Origin: Epibacterium ulvae | GTDB taxonomy: Bacteria; Pseudomonadota; Alphaproteobacteria; Rhodobacterales; Rhodobacteraceae | Assembly (NCBI RefSeq): GCF_900102795.1 | Contig: NZ_FMWG01000003.1 | Span: 364,755-428,754, forward strand | Length of the DNA: 64,000 bases | Direction of reading: 5' to 3' | Shown here: positions 25,433-35,750 of the stretch, one piece after another | How the letters are laid out: each line of letters opens with the position of its first letter | Position numbering within the stretch: position 1 is the stretch's first letter | Made by a program: the position numbers and the translations under genes | The notes under the pieces: model-generated | What the model saw: only the letters and a program-made list of their open reading frames with translations | What the model was told of the DNA's origin: nothing | The model's database searches: none

Positions 25433-26905
25433 TTATTGCACCTCAAACTTGTCCTGAACCAGACGGTTTAAGGCCATAACCCCCCAACCTGTCGCACCTT
25501 TAGGTGCATATGCTGTCTCGGCGGATACAGAAGCAACGCCCGCGATATCAAGATGGATCCATGGGGTTTCATCTTTCACAAAACGTTGCAGGAACTGCGC
25601 CGCAGTAATCGAACCCGCAGGGCGCCCGCCGACGTTTTTCATATCAGCGATCCGTGATTTCAACTGATCATCGTAAGCCTGACCTAAAGGCATACGCCAC
25701 GCGCCTTCGCCTTCGGCACCCGCTGCTTTTAAAAACGCGTTACAGAGCCCATCTTCATTAGAGAAGACACCCGCGTTTTCATGCCCAAGCCCAATGATGA
25801 TCGCGCCTGTCAAGGTTGCCAGATCAATCATACCTGCAGGCTTAAAGCGCTCTTGCGCGTACCACATAACGTCGCACAAAACCAAACGCCCTTCCGCGTC
25901 CGTGTTGATGATTTCAACCGTATCACCCTTCATGGACTTTACCACATCACCTGGGCGGGTCGCATTGCCGGATGGCATGTTTTCAACCAGACCAACCAGA
26001 CCCACTACATTGGCTTTCGCCTTGCGTAATGCAAGCGAACGCATGGTTCCGGCTACAACACCGGCCCCTCCCATATCCATGGTCATGTCTTCCATACCGG
26101 CAGCGGGTTTGAGAGAAATACCACCCGTATCAAAAACAACACCTTTGCCGACCAAAGCTAAGGGCGCAGCGTCATCCAAGCCACCTTTCCATTGCATCAC
26201 AACAACTTTGGATGGGCTAACAGACCCCTGCCCGACGGACAGCAATGTGCGCATGCCCAGCTCTTCCAGTTGGTCTTCGTCCAGAATTTCAACTTCAAGA
26301 CCGATGGATTTCATGTCATCCAGGCGATTGGCAAATTCGGTGGTGGTTAGTATGTTGGCAGGTTCATTGACCAGATCACGGGTCATGTGAACACCTTCAG
26401 CAATCGCAAGCGCAGTTTCTAGAGCAACATTCAGTTCTTCAGGCGCTTTGTGGGCGATGCTTAAACGTGCCGTACCTTCCGAGGTGCTAGATTTATGATC
26501 TTCAAATTCATAAGCCCGCAACGCAAATCCAAGAGCCAGATCACTGGCTTTATTCATGGAACCAGCCATAAGAGTCACAGCAGAACTGCCTGCATTCTTG
26601 GCCAGCTTTGCGCCAACTTTTCGCACTTCCACTGGTGTTATTTTGCGCGACAAAACCACGATATCAAGTGCCTCTGCCAAGAGACCTGCAGGCCACGCAA
26701 GCGTGATTACATCACCAGACTTTGCTTTGGAAAACCGTTTACTTTCGACCAGACGCGCAATAGCTCCCTTGCAAAAGCGGTTTGCCGTACGTGCAGCCGG
26801 ATCCAATGTACCTTCAGGGGTGACCATAACCGCGAGTCGACCGGTGGTTTGGGCCATTGATTTGGGGTCGAACTCAATAGCGGTGACGCGGGGGGAAAGG
26901 CTCAT
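25433..26905 (-). CDS. pepA: Leucyl aminopeptidase (cytosol aminopeptidase)
   Basis: A 490-aa M17 family dimetal aminopeptidase that removes N-terminal residues from peptides. The signature NTDAEGRLVL is present with its metal-binding Asp and Glu. GKGVVFDTGGISLKPAAGME carries the other metal and catalytic residues, including the Lys and Asp, and ATLTGAIIIGLG follows. The N-terminal macro-like domain (about 1-165) precedes the catalytic domain. It is the first gene of the pepA-holC operon and divergent from lptF. In E. coli PepA also binds DNA; this is not assessed here. Confidence 0.96.
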   Translation of the reverse strand: MSLSPRVTAIEFDPKSMAQTTGRLAVMVTPEGTLDPAARTANRFCKGAIARLVESKRFSKAKSGDVITLAWPAGLLAEALDIVVLSRKITPVEVRKVGAKLAKNAGSSAVTLMAGSMNKASDLALGFALRAYEFEDHKSSTSEGTARLSIAHKAPEELNVALETALAIAEGVHMTRDLVNEPANILTTTEFANRLDDMKSIGLEVEILDEDQLEELGMRTLLSVGQGSVSPSKVVVMQWKGGLDDAAPLALVGKGVVFDTGGISLKPAAGMEDMTMDMGGAGVVAGTMRSLALRKAKANVVGLVGLVENMPSGNATRPGDVVKSMKGDTVEIINTDAEGRLVLCDVMWYAQERFKPAGMIDLATLTGAIIIGLGHENAGVFSNEDGLCNAFLKAAGAEGEGAWRMPLGQAYDDQLKSRIADMKNVGGRPAGSITAAQFLQRFVKDETPWIHLDIAGVASVSAETAYAPKGATGWGVMALNRLVQDKFEVQ

Positions 26906-27155
26906 CTGAGAAACGCTCCTGCATTAAATCTGGGTCTGGAAACAAGAGGTAGCCTGCACTCTGACCGATGACTAGAGCTTATCCGCTTTGATCGACGGGA
27001 AAAATTCACAAACACACAATCAAAAATAGAATTCAAGCTGATTTCCGCTTGTGCAACCTCAGTATGATTGCGCCTCACAAGAGAAATGCAGTTTTCCCCG
27101 CTTCACAAATACTCTATGGTCGCGACTGACGAACAACAAGATCTGGGGGGATCAC

Positions 27156-28298
27156 GTGTCACGCTACGACAGATATGTGCTGTCCCAATATCTGCTATTT
27201 TTTGGTTTCTTCGCACTTATACTTGTTGCTGTATTCTGGGTGAACCGCGCCGTTATCTTGTTTGACAAGTTAATCGGCGATGGCCAATCCGCTTTGGTGT
27301 TTTTAGAATTCACAGCGCTTGCTCTGCCAAACCTAATCCGTATGGTGCTGCCGATCGCGGCTTTTACAGCCGCTGTTTGGGTCACCAATCGGCTAAACGG
27401 CGAAAGCGAACTCACTGTTTTACGTGCAACTGGCAGCAGCCCTTGGCGAATGGCACGACCCGCATTTGCGTTTGGACTAATCACCGCCGGAATGATGCTG
27501 ATACTGACCCATGTATTGCTGCCCACATCGATCCGCCAGTTGGAAATTCGCGAAGCAGATGTTGCGCGAAATGTGACGGCCCGTATCCTGAACGAGGGAG
27601 ATTTTCTGCATCCTGCAGAAGACGTGACATTTTATATTCGCCAGATCGATGATGACGGCACATTAAATGACGTATTTCTTTCTGATAGCCGAGACCCAGA
27701 TGTGACCATCACCTACACCGGCACACGTGCTTTTCTAGTGCGAGATGAAGACCGGACGCATCTAATAATGGTCGACGGTCTTGCGCAAAGACTAGAATAC
27801 AGCTCTCGCCGTCTTTCTACCACGGCATTTGCGGATTTTTCCTACGATATCAGTTCACTTGCCAAAAATTCCGAAAACGAGGCGCGCAACCTCCGTGCAA
27901 TCCCAAGTCACGAGCTGCTTACGCGGCGCAGCGACATAATGGCAGAAGAAGACTACACAGAAGGTGAATTGGCTGAGGAGTTTCACTTGCGATTTGCGCG
28001 GGCGTTTGTCTGTATCGCCGTGACATTGATCGGTTTTTCTGCGTTGATGATTGGCGGCTTTTCCCGCTTCGGCGTTTGGAGGCAGGCGCTGATGGCATTT
28101 GTGTTGCTGATCCTCGTCGAGGGGCTGCGCGGTGTCGTGGCTGATCCCGTTGTTGAAAATGCAAACCTTTGGCCACTCATTTATCTTCCCACCGCAATTG
28201 GTCTGTTAATTGCGACGCTCTTTTTGCAACTGTCCGCTCGCCCTATCGGAGCTATCCTCAAGCGTCGCAAACACGCACAGCGCGAGGTATCAGGATGA
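27156..28298 (+). CDS. lptF: Lipopolysaccharide export permease LptF
   Basis: One of the two permeases of the LptB2FG transporter that lifts LPS out of the inner membrane. The protein is 380 aa with six membrane helices in two groups (YLLFFGFFALILVAVFWVNR first) around a large periplasmic beta-jellyroll domain. The helix-1 and coupling-helix motifs NRLNGESELTVLRATG are typical. The start is GTG 27156, four bases after a G6A binding site; an upstream extension of 35 residues is not in the family. Its stop overlaps lptG in ATGA. Confidence 0.94.
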   Translation: MSRYDRYVLSQYLLFFGFFALILVAVFWVNRAVILFDKLIGDGQSALVFLEFTALALPNLIRMVLPIAAFTAAVWVTNRLNGESELTVLRATGSSPWRMARPAFAFGLITAGMMLILTHVLLPTSIRQLEIREADVARNVTARILNEGDFLHPAEDVTFYIRQIDDDGTLNDVFLSDSRDPDVTITYTGTRAFLVRDEDRTHLIMVDGLAQRLEYSSRRLSTTAFADFSYDISSLAKNSENEARNLRAIPSHELLTRRSDIMAEEDYTEGELAEEFHLRFARAFVCIAVTLIGFSALMIGGFSRFGVWRQALMAFVLLILVEGLRGVVADPVVENANLWPLIYLPTAIGLLIATLFLQLSARPIGAILKRRKHAQREVSG

Positions 28299-29398
28299 AG
28301 CTGGACCTTTATTATGCGCGTCGCTTTCTGCAGTGGTTTTTGATCATTTGTGGTGTTCTTTTAACACTGGTCATGTTGATCGACCTAAATGAGCAGATAC
28401 GCCGTTTTGATTCAGAAGATCTGAGCTTTGGCCAGCTTCTGGGGCTAACATTCTTAAATCTTCCCGCCGCCATAAACGAATTCCTGCCCTTGATTATGAT
28501 CCTTACAACCATCGTGTTGTTTGTAGGTTTGGCCCGTAGCAGTGAATTGGTCGTCACACGCGCCATTGGTCGATCTGGCATTCGAGCACTGATGGCTCCG
28601 GTTCTGGTGTCGGGCGTGATTGGCGTTCTCGCTTTAACGACTTTAAATCCGATCGCTGCCGCGACATCGAACCGCTACAATGATCTGGCTGAAGGCTACC
28701 GCAACGGTGGAACTGCAGCCTTATCCATCAGCGAAGATGGGATTTGGCTCCGTCAAGGTAGCGCAGAAGGACAGTCTGTTATCCGCGCACATGGATATCT
28801 TGGCCAAGGCAATGACATCATTTTACAAGATGTGAGCTTTCTGTCTTATGCACCTAATGCCGGACCTGTTACACGGATACTTGCAGAAAGCGCAGAATTG
28901 CAGGATGGCAACTGGCTTTTGACAAATGCCAAAGTCTGGCCTCTGACCGTCGGTCTGGTCCCTGAACGTGGGGCGCGTGAACATGAAAGCCTGCTGATCC
29001 CGACAACCCTCACTTCTGAACGTATTCGCGACACATTGGGTGCGGTGGATGGGATCTCCATTTATGACATCCCGGATGCAATTTCAGATCTCGGCCAAGC
29101 TGGATTTTCGACCATTCGTTATGAAGTTTTGCTGCAGGTTGAATTTGCACGCCCATTTTTTCTGATCGCTATGGTTCTTGTTGGAGCGGCTTTCACGATG
29201 CGACACACCCGATTTGGTGGGACAGGTCTTGCGGTTCTTATGGCTGTCCTGTTGGGATTTGGTCTGTACTTCATTCGCAACTTTGCACAAATTCTGGGAG
29301 AGAACGGGCAAATCCCCGTAGCTATGGCTGCTTGGGCTCCTCCCATTGCTTCAATTATGCTGACACTGGGGCTTTTGCTCCACGCTGAGGACGGATAA
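28295..29398 (+). CDS. lptG: Lipopolysaccharide export permease LptG
   Basis: The partner permease of LptF in the LPS exporter. The 367-aa chain has the expected start MKLDLYYARRFLQWFLIICG, the coupling-helix region GLARSSELVVTRAIGRSG, a periplasmic jellyroll, and the C-terminal helices beginning ARPFFLIAMVLVGAAFTM. The ATG overlaps the lptF TGA (ATGA at 28295-28298). lptD starts one base after its stop, so the three export genes are translated together. Confidence 0.94.
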   Translation: MKLDLYYARRFLQWFLIICGVLLTLVMLIDLNEQIRRFDSEDLSFGQLLGLTFLNLPAAINEFLPLIMILTTIVLFVGLARSSELVVTRAIGRSGIRALMAPVLVSGVIGVLALTTLNPIAAATSNRYNDLAEGYRNGGTAALSISEDGIWLRQGSAEGQSVIRAHGYLGQGNDIILQDVSFLSYAPNAGPVTRILAESAELQDGNWLLTNAKVWPLTVGLVPERGAREHESLLIPTTLTSERIRDTLGAVDGISIYDIPDAISDLGQAGFSTIRYEVLLQVEFARPFFLIAMVLVGAAFTMRHTRFGGTGLAVLMAVLLGFGLYFIRNFAQILGENGQIPVAMAAWAPPIASIMLTLGLLLHAEDG

Positions 29399-29399
29399 T

Positions 29400-31571
29400 A
29401 TGCGCCGCTTACTGATGCTTTCTGTTTTGCTGCCCTGGACGGCTCTGGCAGAACCAAGCAATGCACAAACCCTGCCCGCCCCTTTGGCAAACCAAACCCA
29501 ATCCCAACCTGCTATTCTGGTTGCCGACAAGGTCTTTGTAACGCCTGAACGTCAATTGATCGCGACAGGTAATGTTGAGGTCTTTCAAGGAGATGTACGC
29601 CTAAAGGCGCAAGAGATCAGCTTTGACAATAGCAGTGGCCAGCTTAAGATCACCGGCCCTATCCGACTGGATGAAGGACAAGAGACCACGATCCTTGCTG
29701 ATGCAGCTGAATTGGACAATAACCTGCAAAACGGCATTCTCAGTTCTGCACGTTTGGTGTTTCAAGAACAGGTTCAACTCGCAGCGCTTCAGATGACACG
29801 TGTGAACGGGCGCTACACACAACTTTACAAAACTGCTGTAACCTCTTGTGATGTTTGTGATGATGGTCGACCACCCCTGTGGCAGATCCGCGCAGAACGC
29901 GTGATCCACGACGAAGAAGAACGGCAGCTCTATCTGGAAAACGCGCACCTTCATGTGCGCAATGTCCGCGTTTTTTACCTTCCTGCGTTGCGTCTCCCCG
30001 ATCCAACACTTGATCGGGCGAGTGGCTTTCTAGTGCCCTCTTTACGCACCACATCAAATCTGGGAACTGGTGTGCGAGTGCCCTACTTTTTTAAGATCGG
30101 TGACCACAAAGACCTGACAGTTACCCCTTATATCTCTCCGCGAACACGCTCATTAGAACTACGCTACCGTCAGGCCTTTCGCACGGGCGAGATCAGTTTG
30201 AACGGCGCCTATACCCGTGATGATCTGCAACCTGACGATGATCGAGGCTTCTTTTTCGCTGATGGGCGTTTTCGTGTTCTGCAAGACTATAATCTGGCGT
30301 TTCAGGTCCGCACCGTATCAGATGACGCCTATATCGCAGACTATAGCCTGCCCGATGTTGACCGTTTGCGTTCTCAGATCACATTGGATCGTACCCGGCG
30401 CGACCGTCTTTTTGCTGGGAGTTTGATCCATTACAAAACTCTGCGTGACAGCGAAGATCAGAACCTCATCCCGTCCATTATCGCAGATCTTTCCTATGAA
30501 CAGCGCTGGCATCCGAGCTGGCGCAATGGTGAATTTTCTGCGGCATTCCGCAGTCACAGTCATCGCCGTATCTCTGATGCGAATGCAACGTTAACGGATC
30601 CTATGGGGCGTGATGTGGCCCGGTTAAATGTTGACCTGAACTGGCAAGAAAGCTGGCGTCTGCCTTTTGGCGTCATCGGCAGCTGGCAACTTGGGGCCGC
30701 GGTCGACCATGTCAGATTATCTGATGATGATCTATTTGGCGTAAACAGCACACGGATCACCCCGCGCAGCGCGCTCACATTTCGTTTGCCAACAACACGC
30801 CGCGAACGATCGGGCGCGACCCAGTATTTTGAACCAATTCTACAGCTGGGGTGGACCGACGTTTCAGGCGATGACGTTCCCAATGAAGAGAGTAACTTTG
30901 TCGAATTTGATCAAGGCAACCTGCTGTCTCTGTCTCGTTTCCCATCAACCGATGCACGAGAAGATGGCGCCTCTTTGGTTTATGGTTTCAATTGGGCACG
31001 CATTGCCCCACAAGGCTGGCAGGCAAGTGCTACTGTAGGTCAAGTGTTTCGCCAAGAGGCCAATTCTGACTTCACAAAGAGTTCCGGCTTAAGTGGAACC
31101 TCATCTGACCTTTTGCTTGCGGGGCAATTGCAGTTTGCAAATGGAACTGCGCTCACCATGCGCGGTCTTCTGAATGGGTCTCTGAATTTTTCAAAAGCTG
31201 AGGTGCGCGGCAACTGGCATAACGATAAAGCGCGGATCACTGGCAGCTATCTCTGGCTTGGCACGGATCCCGATGAAAATAGATCAGACGCCACCTCAGA
31301 ACTCTGGTTCAACGGTGGCTATCAGTTGACAGGCAATTGGCGGACACAGGCGAATTTGCGGTATGATATCTCTGATGGCCGCGCCACCCGTGCAGGCCTG
31401 GGTTTTGCCTATCAAAATGAATGTGTCACCGTCGATCTTTCGGTCAACCGACGCTATACATCAACAACAAGTGTTGAGCCTTCTACCGATTTCGGCTTTA
31501 CCATTGCCCTGAACGGCTTTTCAGCAAAAAGCGACAGTAAAAACTACAGGCGATCATGCAGCAACACATGA
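29400..31571 (+). CDS. lptD: LPS-assembly outer membrane protein LptD
   Basis: A 723-aa outer-membrane barrel that inserts LPS into the outer leaflet. A signal peptide (LLMLSVLLPWTALAEPSNA) is followed by an OstA/LptA-like domain of about 30-140 (VTPERQLIATGNVEVFQGDV). A conserved block, TSCDVCDDGRPPLWQIRAER, begins the barrel domain. Cys residues occur in this CDVC and near the C-terminus (NECVTV and RRSCSNT), suitable for interdomain disulfides as in E. coli. The start is one base after lptG stops. The end overlaps the next gene by 16 bases. Confidence 0.95.
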   Translation: MRRLLMLSVLLPWTALAEPSNAQTLPAPLANQTQSQPAILVADKVFVTPERQLIATGNVEVFQGDVRLKAQEISFDNSSGQLKITGPIRLDEGQETTILADAAELDNNLQNGILSSARLVFQEQVQLAALQMTRVNGRYTQLYKTAVTSCDVCDDGRPPLWQIRAERVIHDEEERQLYLENAHLHVRNVRVFYLPALRLPDPTLDRASGFLVPSLRTTSNLGTGVRVPYFFKIGDHKDLTVTPYISPRTRSLELRYRQAFRTGEISLNGAYTRDDLQPDDDRGFFFADGRFRVLQDYNLAFQVRTVSDDAYIADYSLPDVDRLRSQITLDRTRRDRLFAGSLIHYKTLRDSEDQNLIPSIIADLSYEQRWHPSWRNGEFSAAFRSHSHRRISDANATLTDPMGRDVARLNVDLNWQESWRLPFGVIGSWQLGAAVDHVRLSDDDLFGVNSTRITPRSALTFRLPTTRRERSGATQYFEPILQLGWTDVSGDDVPNEESNFVEFDQGNLLSLSRFPSTDAREDGASLVYGFNWARIAPQGWQASATVGQVFRQEANSDFTKSSGLSGTSSDLLLAGQLQFANGTALTMRGLLNGSLNFSKAEVRGNWHNDKARITGSYLWLGTDPDENRSDATSELWFNGGYQLTGNWRTQANLRYDISDGRATRAGLGFAYQNECVTVDLSVNRRYTSTTSVEPSTDFGFTIALNGFSAKSDSKNYRRSCSNT

Positions 31572-32830
31572 CTTTCCCATACGCTCCTCTTTTCTCAGCG
31601 ATCAAAGGTGGCTTCGCGCGCTCATTTCGCAACATAACAATCGCGGCTGCGCTTTCAGTTGTTGCGTTGAGCCCAGCTCCTGCCAGCGCACAAAACTTGT
31701 TCTCGACTGCAATTCGTGTTGATGACCGCATCATCACGCATTTTGAAATCGAGCAGCGGATCTTGTTTCTACGAACGGTGGGAACGCCTGGTAATCTAGA
31801 AGAACGGGCCAGAAACGAACTGATCGAAGACCGGCTCAAACTTGCCCAAATCGACCTTGCGGGCATGCTTCCCACTGCCGAAGACGTTGATGAAGGTATG
31901 GTGGAGTTGGCACAGCGTGCGAATCTTCCAATGGATGAGTTCTTAGCCGCATTGCAGAACGCTGGCATTGATCAAGAGACCCTGCGCGATTTTACCCGTG
32001 TCGGTTTGGGCTGGCGCCAATATGTCGCCGCGCGTTTTCTGGCTAGGGCGCGCCCAACAGAACAAGAGATTGACCGGGCGATGGGAACCGCGGGCAGCGG
32101 CAGTGTTGAGGTTTTGCTTTCAGAACTGATTATTCCGCTGACCCCACAAAACGTTGCTCAGGTGGAGGCTTTCATTGACGAGGTTCGCAAACAAAAAGGG
32201 TTTGATGCCTTTTCAGCCGCGGCGGCACAGGCCTCTGCAGCAGATAGTCGTGAAAACGGCGGGCGTCTTCCGTGGGTCAACCTGTCAAATCTGCCACCGC
32301 AATTACAGGAAATTGTGCTAAACCTTGAAACCGGTGAGATCACCGAACCTGTTACACTGCAAGGTGCCGTTGCTTTGTTCCAAATGCGTGGCATTCGCGA
32401 AGCCGAGGGGCGCGCAGAGCGATTTGCAGCAATTGAATATGCGACCTACTTCATTCCAGGCGGACGCTCTCCAGATGCATTGGCACGCGCACGCAGCATC
32501 CGTGATCAAATCGACACTTGTGATGACCTATATGCAATCGCCAAAGACCAAGACCCTTCTGTGTTGGAAATTCAAAGCCTCGCTCCCGCAGATATTCCAC
32601 GGGACATCGCATTGGAACTGGCAAAGCTGGACCCCGGCGAAACATCCGCCGTTGTCACACGCAATAACGGGCAAACACTCGCTCTGGTGATGCTATGCGG
32701 GCGTACGGCTGAACTTGGCGAAGGGGCCAACCGCGATACGGTCGCAAATGCCCTAACCCAGCAGCGTCTGGAAACGCTGGCCAACAGTCATCTGGCACAG
32801 CTCAGAGCGGATGCACGCATTGTTGAATAA
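31556..32830 (+). CDS. surA: SurA-like periplasmic chaperone/peptidyl-prolyl isomerase
   Basis: A 424-aa exported protein (signal to about PASAQ at residue 46) with the SurA N-terminal domain (RVDDRIITHFEIEQRILFL) and a parvulin-like middle domain (SENGGRLPWVNLSNLPPQLQ and ETGEITEPVTLQGAVALFQM). It should assist folding of outer-membrane proteins such as LptD, encoded just before it. The ATG 31556 has an AGGCG binding site within lptD; ATG 31568, overlapping the lptD TGA, is an alternative. The order lptD-surA-pdxA-rsmA is conserved across proteobacteria. Confidence 0.9.
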   Translation: MQQHMTFPYAPLFSAIKGGFARSFRNITIAAALSVVALSPAPASAQNLFSTAIRVDDRIITHFEIEQRILFLRTVGTPGNLEERARNELIEDRLKLAQIDLAGMLPTAEDVDEGMVELAQRANLPMDEFLAALQNAGIDQETLRDFTRVGLGWRQYVAARFLARARPTEQEIDRAMGTAGSGSVEVLLSELIIPLTPQNVAQVEAFIDEVRKQKGFDAFSAAAAQASAADSRENGGRLPWVNLSNLPPQLQEIVLNLETGEITEPVTLQGAVALFQMRGIREAEGRAERFAAIEYATYFIPGGRSPDALARARSIRDQIDTCDDLYAIAKDQDPSVLEIQSLAPADIPRDIALELAKLDPGETSAVVTRNNGQTLALVMLCGRTAELGEGANRDTVANALTQQRLETLANSHLAQLRADARIVE

Positions 32831-33818
32831 CCCTGCTGCCGCATCTGCACCAATTGCACTCAGCTGTGGTGAACCCTCTGGCATAGGTCCCGAAATAGCG
32901 GTCAAAGCATGGGACAATTTGCGAAACACTTGTCCTTTTGTTTGGATCGGCGACCCTAAACATCTGCCAACAGACACCCCTGTTGTACATATAGAAGACC
33001 TTTCCAAAGTCTCTGATGTTGCGAAGACCGCTTTTCCGGTCTTACCACTGGCGTTTGACGGATCTGTCAGCTTGGGCAAAGCGGACCCGAACAATGCGCG
33101 CGGTGTCATAAAATCGATTGAAACCGCCGTCGATCTAGTCAAATCAGGTCACGCGTCGGCGCTTTGTACGGCCCCGATCCATAAAAAAGCTCTAATTGAT
33201 GGTGCTGGGTTTACATTTCCAGGTCACACTGAATTTTTAGCCCATCTTGCAGGCGTGGACCGTGTGGTAATGATGCTGGCCAGCCCCGCTTTACGTGTTG
33301 TTCCGACCACCATTCACATTGCGCTTGCGGATGTTCCTAAAGCACTGACAGCAGATCTGCTTCGGGAAACGCTTGAAATCACCGATCATGCCTTGCGCAC
33401 CCAATTTGCGATCGACACACCCCGGATCGCAATTGCAGGATTAAATCCACATGCTGGTGAAGGTGGTGCAATGGGGCAGGAAGAATTAGATTGGATTAAT
33501 GATCTAATCCAAGAATTGCAGCAAAAAGGGCATGATGTCAGCGGACCACATCCGGCAGATACTTTGTTTCATGCCACCGCACGCACGCGCTATGACGTCG
33601 CTGTGTGCATGTATCACGACCAAGCCCTGATACCCATTAAAACGCTTGATTTCGATCGAGGTGTGAATGTGACCTTGGGGCTACCTTTTATTCGTACTTC
33701 CCCAGATCATGGCACAGCATTTGATATTGCAGGAACCGGTCAAGCGAACCCCAGCAGCCTCATCGAAGCACTAAAACTGGCGCAACAGATGACACAAGCA
33801 AACAGCGCTGCACCTTGA
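32811..33818 (+). CDS. pdxA: 4-hydroxythreonine-4-phosphate dehydrogenase
   Basis: Catalyses the NAD-dependent oxidative step giving 3-amino-2-oxopropyl phosphate in pyridoxal phosphate synthesis. The 335-aa protein has the N-terminal SCGEPSGIGPEIAVKAW, the substrate and metal-binding blocks ALCTAPIHKKAL and FPGHTEFLAHLAG, GLNPHAGEGGAMG, and the late MYHDQALIPIKTL and GLPFIRTSPDHGTAFDIAG. It overlaps the surA end by 20 bases and is cotranscribed with it. Confidence 0.96.
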   Translation: MHALLNNPAAASAPIALSCGEPSGIGPEIAVKAWDNLRNTCPFVWIGDPKHLPTDTPVVHIEDLSKVSDVAKTAFPVLPLAFDGSVSLGKADPNNARGVIKSIETAVDLVKSGHASALCTAPIHKKALIDGAGFTFPGHTEFLAHLAGVDRVVMMLASPALRVVPTTIHIALADVPKALTADLLRETLEITDHALRTQFAIDTPRIAIAGLNPHAGEGGAMGQEELDWINDLIQELQQKGHDVSGPHPADTLFHATARTRYDVAVCMYHDQALIPIKTLDFDRGVNVTLGLPFIRTSPDHGTAFDIAGTGQANPSSLIEALKLAQQMTQANSAAP

Positions 33819-33901
33819 CGCACATGCCACACAGGCCTATCCCCGCGCAGTGACAGACTTTCTTCAGCAGCGCGCATGTCATGTGCGACCATAGGAATGC
33901 T

Positions 33902-34747
33902 ATGAGCTCTATCGATACTCTCCCTCCTCTTCGTGAGGTCATTGCAACACATGAACTGTCAGCCCGTAAGGCGCTTGGTCAGAACTTTTTGCTGGATTTG
34001 AACCTCACGGCAAAAATTGCACGCAAGGCTGGAGACCTTTCAGAATGCGACGTTCTGGAAATCGGACCGGGCCCCGGTGGATTGACACGAGGCCTGCTTG
34101 CCGAAGGAGCGCGGCGGGTTCTGGCTGTTGAAAAAGACCCCCGTTGCATGCCTGCGCTTGCTGAAATTGCCGAAGCCTATCCCGGCCAATTACACGTAAT
34201 CAATGGCGATGCACTAGAGATTGACCCACTTGAACACCTCTCATCTCCTGTACGAGTCGCCGCGAACTTGCCCTATAATGTGGGAACGGAACTTTTGGTG
34301 CGATGGCTCACGCCCAAAACATGGCCCCCCTTCTGGCAAAGCCTCACATTGATGTTTCAAAAAGAAGTGGCCGAACGCATTATTGCGCAGCCTGGCAGCA
34401 AAGCTTACGGACGACTTGCTCTGCTTGCTCAATGGCGCAGCGACGCTAAAATCGTTCTGCACCTCCCTCCTGAAGCGTTTTCGCCGCCACCCAAGGTTCA
34501 CAGCGCAGTGGTACATCTTGATGCGCTCGAAGAGCCACGCTACCCAGCTGATGCAGCAACCTTATCGCGGGTTGTCGCAGCCGCGTTTAATCAAAGACGC
34601 AAAATGCTACGATCATCTTTAAAAACGCTGAGTCCAGAAATCGAAGATCACTTGGTCGCTGCAGGTATCGCCCCAACTGAACGCGCAGAGCAGGTCAGCC
34701 TCGAAGCGTTTTGTACATTGGCTCGTAGTTTAAAACCCACCGAATAG
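33902..34747 (+). CDS. rsmA: 16S rRNA dimethyladenosine transferase
   Basis: Dimethylates the two adjacent adenines near the 3' end of 16S rRNA, a late check in 30S assembly. The 281-aa protein has [15 protein letters not shown], the SAM-binding [15 protein letters not shown], and motif [16 protein letters not shown]. The C-terminal helical domain ends [11 protein letters not shown]. The start is ATG 33902, with AGGA just upstream; ATG 33881 adds seven non-family residues. It is last in the lptF-to-rsmA run and is closed by a strong terminator. Confidence 0.96.
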   Translation: MSSIDTLPPLREVIATHELSARKALGQNFLLDLNLTAKIARKAGDLSECDVLEIGPGPGGLTRGLLAEGARRVLAVEKDPRCMPALAEIAEAYPGQLHVINGDALEIDPLEHLSSPVRVAANLPYNVGTELLVRWLTPKTWPPFWQSLTLMFQKEVAERIIAQPGSKAYGRLALLAQWRSDAKIVLHLPPEAFSPPPKVHSAVVHLDALEEPRYPADAATLSRVVAAAFNQRRKMLRSSLKTLSPEIEDHLVAAGIAPTERAEQVSLEAFCTLARSLKPTE

Positions 34748-34759
34748 TGATTTCACACC

Positions 34760-34796
34760 AAAAAAACCCGCTTCACCTAAATGTGAGCGGGTTTTT
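34760..34796. terminator. Bidirectional terminator between rsmA and the DUF4167 gene
   Basis: Stem ACCCGCT-CAC with GTG-AGCGGGT around loop CTAAAT, with an A run before it and TTTTTC after it. It can therefore stop transcription from rsmA on plus and from the DUF4167 gene on minus. Confidence 0.85.
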
Positions 34797-34814
34797 CATT
34801 GAAATCACAGGATA

Positions 34815-35531
34815 TTACTCAGCCGCTGTCGGTTGATCATCACCATCAGGCGATGCCTTAGGCGTAGCAGTATCGTCCGCCTCTGCTGGCTTTGGCTCTT
34901 CTGCCTTAGCCTTGGGTTTTCGGCCACGTGGCTTTGGCTTGGCAGGCGCCTCACCCTCTTCGGTCGCCGCAGCGCTTCGGCGCTGGCGGGGTTTGCGTGC
35001 TGGCGCTTTCTTAGGTTTTGCTGCAGCAATTTCTTCGCCCTCCCCCTTGCTCTCGGGAGTTTCCACCAGGCCTGTGTCTGTCGCTGCAGGCTCGTCTTCA
35101 CGTGGATCGACAATCTCTGGCTGCGGTGCACTTGCGAGATCCACAGAAGAGGACGTAGTTTCAGCCGCTGCTGCTGCCGCTGCTTCACGCTCTTGGCGTT
35201 CTATACGCTCAGCACGCTCGCGATCACGTTCAGCCTGACGCTCACGGTTTTGTCTCTCTTGCTCTTCACGACGCGCTTCGATTTCGCGCTGCGCCTCATT
35301 CAACAACCGCAGATAATGTTCTGCATGTTGTTGAAAATTCTCAGTAGCAACGCGGTCGTTACTCAGCTGAGCATCGCGTGCAAGCTGGTTATATTTATCA
35401 ATGATTTGTTGCGGCGTGCCGCGAACCTTGCCCTCAGGACCTGAGCTGTCAAATACACGATTGACAACATTTGCACCGTTAGGACGGTTACGGTTCGATT
35501 TTGACCGCGAACGTGATTTAGACGATCTCAT
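34815..35531 (-). CDS. DUF4167 domain protein, charged and disordered
   Basis: A 238-aa protein with the DUF4167 domain at residues 1-85 (RVFDSSGPEGKVRGTPQQII then AENFQQHAEHYLRLL), found widely in alphaproteobacteria without known function. A charged coiled-coil segment follows (EIEARREEQERQNRERQAER, about 85-115). A low-complexity tail rich in Ala, Lys, Pro and Glu follows, with PARKPRQRRS and PRGRKPKAKAE basic patches. The basic N-terminus (SSKSRSRSKSNRNRPNG) suggests RNA or nucleic acid binding, which is inference. It is convergent with rsmA. Confidence 0.88.
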   Translation of the reverse strand: MRSSKSRSRSKSNRNRPNGANVVNRVFDSSGPEGKVRGTPQQIIDKYNQLARDAQLSNDRVATENFQQHAEHYLRLLNEAQREIEARREEQERQNRERQAERDRERAERIERQEREAAAAAAAETTSSSVDLASAPQPEIVDPREDEPAATDTGLVETPESKGEGEEIAAAKPKKAPARKPRQRRSAAATEEGEAPAKPKPRGRKPKAKAEEPKPAEADDTATPKASPDGDDQPTAAE

Positions 35532-35750
35532 ATGACTAACGTCAGCCTTAACTTATTATGTCGATAATCCCGATTGCGCGTCTCAGCGCCGGTTTATCGA
35601 CTATTTTGGGCTTGATGTCGCAGCAGAGGAAATCATTCCTCACTCTCTAACGACACCTTGAGTAACCATTTATGGCGCGATGGCACAAGGGGGCTAGTGC
35701 ATTTTTTGAGTGTTTTTCTTTCAAAATTGCAAAAAATCGCCGATTTTTTT

